Shown here: piece after piece, positions 12,494 to 16,561 of the stretch
Position numbering within the stretch: the first letter of the stretch is position 1
How the letters are laid out: the number at the start of each line of letters is the position of its first letter
Assembly: GCA_964587105.1 (NCBI GenBank)
Contig: CAZPKG010000030.1
Coordinates: forward strand, 1-16,561
Length of the DNA: 16,561 nucleotides
Direction: 5' to 3'
From: JABWCQ01 sp964587105
GTDB taxonomy: Bacteria > Electryoneota > RPQS01
Notes under the pieces: generated by a model
What the model was told of the DNA's origin: nothing
The model's input: the letters and a program-made list of their open reading frames with translations, nothing else
Databases searched by the model: none
Made by a program: the position numbers and the translations under genes

Positions 12494-13126
12494 GTGTCGG
12501 AAGCCCCCCAAATGAACCAAATGAACCAAGTGAAAGTAGAGATGAATAAACTTGACTTCACTTTGCCAAACTCTTGTGCGATTGTGTCACTAGAAATATT
12601 TTTAACTCCTCTATATGATAGCGCTAAGTTTTTTGCGAAAAGAATAAAAGACTGGAATCGCAAAAAGGAAAGAAACCTATCAGGCGAGTGGATATATACT
12701 CTCAAGAATGAAGTGAGCGGCAAAGAGATGTTTGGCGTGTTCCGCATCGAGGAAACGGAGAGTGGAATCCAGATTAACGAGGGTAGGGTTTGGTATCGCG
12801 GCGCGGAAGCAAATGACGCCAATCTTCGAGGTGTGTGGACTGCATCACATGCTATTCTACAAGGAACAGAGTTTCACTTTAGATTCCTTGTGCTTTCAAC
12901 GGACAGTGCAACTGACAAACAGGGTGAGGGCAGGTATGCTGGCACCATGGACTTGTTGATTCATGGCAGGCCTCCAACAAGAATGAGTGGAACGTATGAG
13001 GATCATGACAATAGACGTGGACATCATGGACTTGTGCATGCCGCAAGAATCGAGAATAAGAACATCAGAATGCGAGATCAATTCTTGTCACTGATGCGTT
13101 ATGACATATACACAAGTGTGCAGTAG
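12494..13126 (+). CDS. Orphan protein of unknown function, AT-rich gene
   Basis: Up to 210 aa. Start is uncertain: GTG 12494, ATG 12512, ATG 12521 and ATG 12542 are in frame, and a 9-nt direct repeat (AAATGAACC twice, then AAGTGAAAG) lies across them. After a hydrophobic segment (CAIVSLEIFLTPLY) and a basic stretch (KRIKDWNRKKER), the rest looks beta-rich: LSGEWIYTLKN, FGVFRIEETESG, GVWTASHAIL, TEFHFRFLVLST, GRYAGTMDLLI, RMSGTYEDHD. A hydrophobic helix plus a beta-barrel-like domain is reminiscent of membrane-tethered effector or lipocalin-like proteins, but I cannot name a family. The first ~200 nt are clearly more AT-rich than the flanking crotonase genes, suggesting recent acquisition. It lies 19 nt after one crotonase and 18 nt before the next. 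Confidence 0.7.
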   Translation: MSEAPQMNQMNQVKVEMNKLDFTLPNSCAIVSLEIFLTPLYDSAKFFAKRIKDWNRKKERNLSGEWIYTLKNEVSGKEMFGVFRIEETESGIQINEGRVWYRGAEANDANLRGVWTASHAILQGTEFHFRFLVLSTDSATDKQGEGRYAGTMDLLIHGRPPTRMSGTYEDHDNRRGHHGLVHAARIENKNIRMRDQFLSLMRYDIYTSVQ

Positions 13127-13144
13127 CACGAAGTAAATAACCCA

Positions 13145-13924
13145 ATGTACGAAACCATCCTCTACGAGCGCACTGATGCCGTTCTCAAGATAACGCTGAA
13201 TCGTCCTGACCGTTTCAATGCGTTCAACGAGCAGATGCACAAAGAGCTTGCCGACGCGTTTAAGAATGCCGCCAAGGACGATGAAGTCCGCAGCGTGATT
13301 CTGACCGGCGCGGGCAAGGCCTTTTGCAGCGGACAGGATTTGAAAGAAGTGAAAGACAATCCGAACCGCAATTTGGCCGACTCGCTGCGCAACAATTACA
13401 ATCCGAATATTCTGCGCATCAGGAATCTTGAAAAGCCCGTTTTGTGTGCATTGAATGGAGTCGCTGCGGGAGCCGGAATGTCGCTGGCGATGGCGTGCGA
13501 TCTGCGTATTGCATCTGAGAATGCTTCGATGCTGCAAGCGTTCGTGAATGTCGGTCTGCTGCCTGATTCAGGTTCAACATGGGTATTACCGCGCTTGTTG
13601 GGCTATCACAAAGCATTCGAGATTTGTTCGACGGGTCGTCCGATTAAAGCAGATGAAGCATTGAAGCTCAACTTAGTTGATGAAATCGTTGAGCACGACA
13701 AGCTTGACAACTTCACGATGGAGCTTGCCGTCAAATATGCCAACGCTCCGACGAAAGCGATTGGCGCGTTGAAGCGCGCACTCAACAAGGCCTCGGCAGG
13801 GCCGCTTGAGGACGCGTTGGATTACGAAGCGTACTTGCAGGAGATTCTCGGCAAGACCGAAGACTACCGCGAAGGGGTCGCAGCATTCAATGAAAAGAGG
13901 AAACCACTGTTTAAGGGAAGATAA
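13145..13924 (+). CDS. PaaG-like enoyl-CoA isomerase/hydratase family protein
   Basis: 259 aa. Compared with the classical hydratase upstream, both glutamate positions are replaced (Ser113 and Phe133), while Asp141 in GLLPDSGSTWVLPRLLG matches the catalytic aspartate of PaaG, the 1,2-epoxyphenylacetyl-CoA isomerase that forms oxepin-CoA. Other PaaG-like segments are AFCSGQDL (59-66), NYNPNILRIRNL, and LNGVAAGAGMSLAMACD (103-119). PaaG also isomerises double bonds of enoyl-CoA, so a delta3/delta2-enoyl-CoA isomerase role is equally compatible. No phenylacetyl-CoA epoxidase genes (paaABCDE) are in the window, so paaG is not assigned as a symbol. The ATG at 13145 follows a weak AAGTAA region; the next gene starts 19 nt after the stop. 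Confidence 0.88.
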   Translation: MYETILYERTDAVLKITLNRPDRFNAFNEQMHKELADAFKNAAKDDEVRSVILTGAGKAFCSGQDLKEVKDNPNRNLADSLRNNYNPNILRIRNLEKPVLCALNGVAAGAGMSLAMACDLRIASENASMLQAFVNVGLLPDSGSTWVLPRLLGYHKAFEICSTGRPIKADEALKLNLVDEIVEHDKLDNFTMELAVKYANAPTKAIGALKRALNKASAGPLEDALDYEAYLQEILGKTEDYREGVAAFNEKRKPLFKGR

Positions 13925-13943
13925 GAAACTGATAGGAGTGAAG

Positions 13944-14729
13944 ATGATCACGCTTGGACGCATTATTTGTTGGATGGTTTTGATATTTGTGTTTACGACA
14001 GCTTGGGCAAATGAAATTCTCGTTAATAACTCCTGCGAATGGACTATTCCGGGTGAAGGCATCCCGACTTGGACACAGGCAATCGCGACGACTTGGACTC
14101 CTCGAGGAGCAAATCCTGATCCGCTTCATGGCAATTACTATTTCTTTGCCGGCGCCAGCGGCGGTGCTGAACTAAGGCAAGACATAGACATCAGTGTTGC
14201 TGCAGATTCAATCGATGCTGGTGTGCAAAGCATAATGTTTTACGGCTGGTTTCGTTCGTTTAACCAAAATCCACGCGACACAGCATTCGCAATCCTCGAA
14301 TTCTGGAACTCAGATCTAACTGCTTTGCTTTGGAGCGACTCAACGACCAAATTTTATCAACACGATGCCTGGCTTCAAGATAGCCTTGGTGGCATCGTGC
14401 CCATTGACACGCGCTGGGTACGGTTGCGACTGCGTTCCAAACGCGGTAGCGGTACCAATAACGACGGCTATATGGACAACTTGTCACTTATGGCCAACCC
14501 GCCGATTTACTACGGACCACAAAGTCTTATGATCAAGCCAGATTCCCTCGATGCAGTGCTTTATTGGCGAGGCAGCTGGGATCTTTATGATGTATTCTCA
14601 GATACACTCGATACCGGTGCTTTTGAAACGCTTGAAGGAACAACAAATGACGAGACCTTCCGGGACACGCTTGGTATTAATCGGTTTCTAAAATACTACA
14701 AAGTCATTGGCCGAAATATCGGTGAATGA
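13944..14729 (+). CDS. Secreted protein of unknown function, no sorting tail
   Basis: 261 aa from ATG 13944, with AGGAG at 13934-13938. The N-terminus is a signal peptide (ITLGRIICWMVLIFVFTTAWA, probable cleavage AWA-NE). The body begins NSCEWTIPGEGIPTWT and includes FYGWFRSFNQNPRDTAF, RWVRLRLRSKRG and DGYMDNLSLMA, a jelly-roll/carbohydrate-binding-like beta pattern. It then passes into what looks like one fibronectin-III-like unit: SLDAVLYWRG, YDVFSDTLDTG, and YYKVIGRN at the end. The protein stops right there, with no YPNPFNP tail, unlike the other secreted proteins of the window, so it may be truncated or periplasmic. Its last codons overlap an ATG that could start the aldehyde dehydrogenase. 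Function is unknown. Confidence 0.75.
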   Translation: MITLGRIICWMVLIFVFTTAWANEILVNNSCEWTIPGEGIPTWTQAIATTWTPRGANPDPLHGNYYFFAGASGGAELRQDIDISVAADSIDAGVQSIMFYGWFRSFNQNPRDTAFAILEFWNSDLTALLWSDSTTKFYQHDAWLQDSLGGIVPIDTRWVRLRLRSKRGSGTNNDGYMDNLSLMANPPIYYGPQSLMIKPDSLDAVLYWRGSWDLYDVFSDTLDTGAFETLEGTTNDETFRDTLGINRFLKYYKVIGRNIGE

Positions 14730-14755
14730 CCTCGGTTTACTTCACATCAGCTAAC

Positions 14756-16240
14756 ATGTCAGACAAACTTTTTCCAAACATCATTAACGGTGAGCATCTG
14801 CCTGCAATTTCAGGAAAGACGCTCGCATTGACCAATCCTGCCACTGGCGACGCGCTCGGTATGATTCCACTTTCCGGCGCGGATGATATTGACAAAGCCG
14901 TCAAGGCCGCGCGCGCTGCTCTCACGGGCAAGTGGGGGCGCATGACCGCCGGACAACGCACGAAGGTCTTATTCAAGGCCGCCGAGTTGCTTTCCGCGCG
15001 CGCCAAAGAAATCGCCGAGCTTGAATCACGCAACATGGGCAAGCCGATGCTGCACGTCATGGGCGAAGTGAAACAGGCCATTGAAGACTTCGAGTATTTC
15101 GCCGGAGCGGCCAGCAAAATCGAAGGCCGCGTGCCGCCTGTGCATGGCGCGTTTTTCGGCTACACGCTACGCGAACCGGTTGGAGTCGTCGGCGCGATTA
15201 CGCCGTGGAACTATCCGATCATGCTCGAATCGTGGAAACTCGCGCCGGCGCTCGCCGCAGGGTGTACCGTCGTGCTTAAGCCGTCTGAGATTGCGCCCTG
15301 CACCGCCAACCTGCTCGTTGAAATTTTACACGAAGCAGGTTGCCCCGAAGGTACCGTAAATCTTGTGCACGGCTTAGGTGAGAGCGCGGGCGCCGCTTTG
15401 GTGAAGCATCCGGGAGTCAACAAGATTTCGTTCACCGGCGGAACGGATACGGGCCGCGCGATCATGAAGGAGTGCGCCAACGACATGAAGCGCGTCATGC
15501 TCGAACTCGGCGGCAAGTCCCCGGCCATAGTGTGCGAAGATGCAAATTTGAACGACGCTGTGCTGTCGAGTGTATTCACAATCTACTACGGTGCAGGCCA
15601 AAGTTGTGACGCGCGTTCGAGAATTTATGTACATGAAAAACTCTACGACGCTTTCGTCGAAAAGTTTGTCGCCGCGACCCAGTCACTCGTAGTCGGCGAT
15701 CCGCTCGACAAGATGACGCATATCGGTTCTCTCGCGCATGTCACTCGCTTGCCCATCATGGGGAAGTTTGTGGCGGCCGCCAAACAGGGTGGAGGAAAAG
15801 TTCTGTGCGGTGGTGAACAACTCAAAGGTGGAATTTACGACAAGGGCTGCTTCTTTGCGCCAACCGTGATTGTTGATCTGCCGGAAGATAATCTGTGCGT
15901 GCAGGAAGAAATTTTCGGACCCATCGTTGTGATCGGAAAATTTGCCAATGATGACGACGCGCTCAAGAAAGCCAACGGCGTCAAATACGGCCTGTGCGCG
16001 ACCGTTTACACGGAGAACATGCCGCGCGCGCAAAAATACATACGCGGATTGGAATCCGGCATCGTCACACTCAACACACCTGCAACTGCGCTTCCCGGCC
16101 TGCCATTTGGCGGCTACAAGCAATCCGGCGTCGGCCGCGAAATGGCAATGGAAACGCTCGAAACTTATTTGGAAACAAAAACGGTTCTAAGCGGAGTAAC
16201 GGGAAAGCCGATCAACCCGTTTGGACTGACGCTTAGCTAA
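14756..16240 (+). CDS. NAD(P)-dependent aldehyde dehydrogenase (betaine-aldehyde-dehydrogenase-like)
   Basis: 494 aa from ATG 14756 (MSDKLFPNIINGEHLPAISG). An in-frame ATG at 14726 would add 10 residues and overlap the upstream stop by 4 nt (ATGA). The later start matches the family N-terminus better, but the earlier one is possible. Landmarks are TPWNYPIM with the conserved Asn, VVLKPSE with the cofactor-binding Lys, FTGGTDTG, Glu250 in MLELGGKSP, catalytic Cys284 in GAGQSCDARSR (34 residues later, as in the family), EEIFGPIVV and PFGGYKQSGVGRE. It oxidises an aldehyde to an acid. It has no MaoC hydratase domain, so it is not a PaaZ fusion. Its place after three crotonases suggests a semialdehyde from the same CoA pathway as substrate; this is inference. 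Confidence 0.92.
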   Translation: MSDKLFPNIINGEHLPAISGKTLALTNPATGDALGMIPLSGADDIDKAVKAARAALTGKWGRMTAGQRTKVLFKAAELLSARAKEIAELESRNMGKPMLHVMGEVKQAIEDFEYFAGAASKIEGRVPPVHGAFFGYTLREPVGVVGAITPWNYPIMLESWKLAPALAAGCTVVLKPSEIAPCTANLLVEILHEAGCPEGTVNLVHGLGESAGAALVKHPGVNKISFTGGTDTGRAIMKECANDMKRVMLELGGKSPAIVCEDANLNDAVLSSVFTIYYGAGQSCDARSRIYVHEKLYDAFVEKFVAATQSLVVGDPLDKMTHIGSLAHVTRLPIMGKFVAAAKQGGGKVLCGGEQLKGGIYDKGCFFAPTVIVDLPEDNLCVQEEIFGPIVVIGKFANDDDALKKANGVKYGLCATVYTENMPRAQKYIRGLESGIVTLNTPATALPGLPFGGYKQSGVGREMAMETLETYLETKTVLSGVTGKPINPFGLTLS

Positions 16241-16252
16241 GGAAGACAGAGC

Positions 16253-16561
16253 ATGAAATACGTTGTGATCGGTGCGACAGGGAAGACTGGTTCAATCGTA
16301 GCCGCCGAACTTCTTAAAGCAGGGCTGCCGGTGCGCGTCGTGGGCAGAAGCGCTGACAAGCTTGCGAAATTCAGTTCGCAGGGTGCGGAAGCGTTCGTCG
16401 GCGATGTTGAGAAAGCCGACGACGTCAAACGCGCCTTCGAGGGGATAGATGCGGCCTATGTCATGATTCCGCCCAATTTCGCCGCTGCAAATTTCCGCAA
16501 GTATCAAGACGAGGTTACGGATAATGTGACCGACGCCATTGCTGTGTCCGGCACGAAATAC
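16253..16561 (+). CDS. NmrA/SDR-type NAD(P)-binding protein (3' truncated by window)
   Basis: The open frame runs from ATG 16253, after AAGGAAG near 16239-16245, to the window edge with no stop (103 codons seen). It begins MKYVVIGATGKTGSIVAAEL with the GxTGxxG nucleotide-binding loop, then VRVVGRSADKL, VGDVEKADDVKRAFEGIDA and YVMIPPN, as in atypical short-chain dehydrogenases of the NmrA/quinone-oxidoreductase (QOR2, YtfG-like) group. Such proteins are NAD(P)H-dependent quinone reductases or redox sensors. The C-terminal half is out of view, so substrate and activity are not assigned. It starts 12 nt after the aldehyde dehydrogenase stop and is probably in the same transcript. Confidence 0.85.
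   Translation, partial: MKYVVIGATGKTGSIVAAELLKAGLPVRVVGRSADKLAKFSSQGAEAFVGDVEKADDVKRAFEGIDAAYVMIPPNFAAANFRKYQDEVTDNVTDAIAVSGTKY

Noticed and set aside
10611..13924. Three crotonase genes considered as recent tandem duplications.
   Set aside because: Their active-site residues and flanking segments differ strongly and belong to different subfamilies, so they are old paralogues brought together.

Overview
The window looks like a chromosomal segment of a bacterium from the FCB superphylum (Bacteroidetes/Ignavibacteria/KSB1/Zixibacteria-like lineages), around half GC. The main clue is three proteins ending in type IX secretion (Por secretion tail, type A) C-terminal domains with the YPNPFNP signature. 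This placement is inference; no rRNA or other phylogenetic marker is present, and no tRNA gene was seen.

Left part (1-7793, all + strand). After the end of a surface protein with YCF48-like repeats come parts of a lipoate-dependent 2-oxoacid dehydrogenase system: E1 beta (698-1681), lipoyl E2 (3610-4998) and a short lipoate ligase-family protein (7158-7793) that could lipoylate the E2. E1 alpha and E3 are not in the window. The three genes are separated by inserted cargo: a radical SAM/SPASM protein directly followed by an AbrB-Doc toxin-antitoxin pair, then a MntA-HepT (nucleotidyltransferase/HEPN) pair starting 4 nt after E2, then a secreted protein. lplA ends at a strong hairpin terminator shared with the convergent gene.

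Middle (7838-9817). One large minus-strand secreted protein with repeats and a type IX secretion tail, and a divergent intergenic region with a good sigma-70-like promoter reading right.

Right part (9818-16561, all + strand, tightly packed). A catabolic-looking acyl-CoA gene string: FlK-like hot-dog thioesterase, EthD-family small protein, three crotonase paralogues with three different active-site layouts (MenB/BamA-like, a classical hydratase, and PaaG-like), an aldehyde dehydrogenase, and the start of an NmrA/SDR-type NAD(P)-binding protein. Unrecognised genes are threaded between them: a 76-aa acidic protein, an AT-rich orphan and a secreted protein lacking a sorting tail. Together the enzymes suggest CoA-thioester degradation (possibly aromatic or ring-opened intermediates), but the substrate cannot be fixed from sequence alone.

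The most unusual points are the two different toxin-antitoxin modules flanking one E2 gene, a perfect hairpin just inside the doc coding start, the exact FlK-type catalytic spacing in the thioesterase, and the small orphan genes embedded among the crotonases. I see no CRISPR, insertion sequence or obvious multi-gene defence system.
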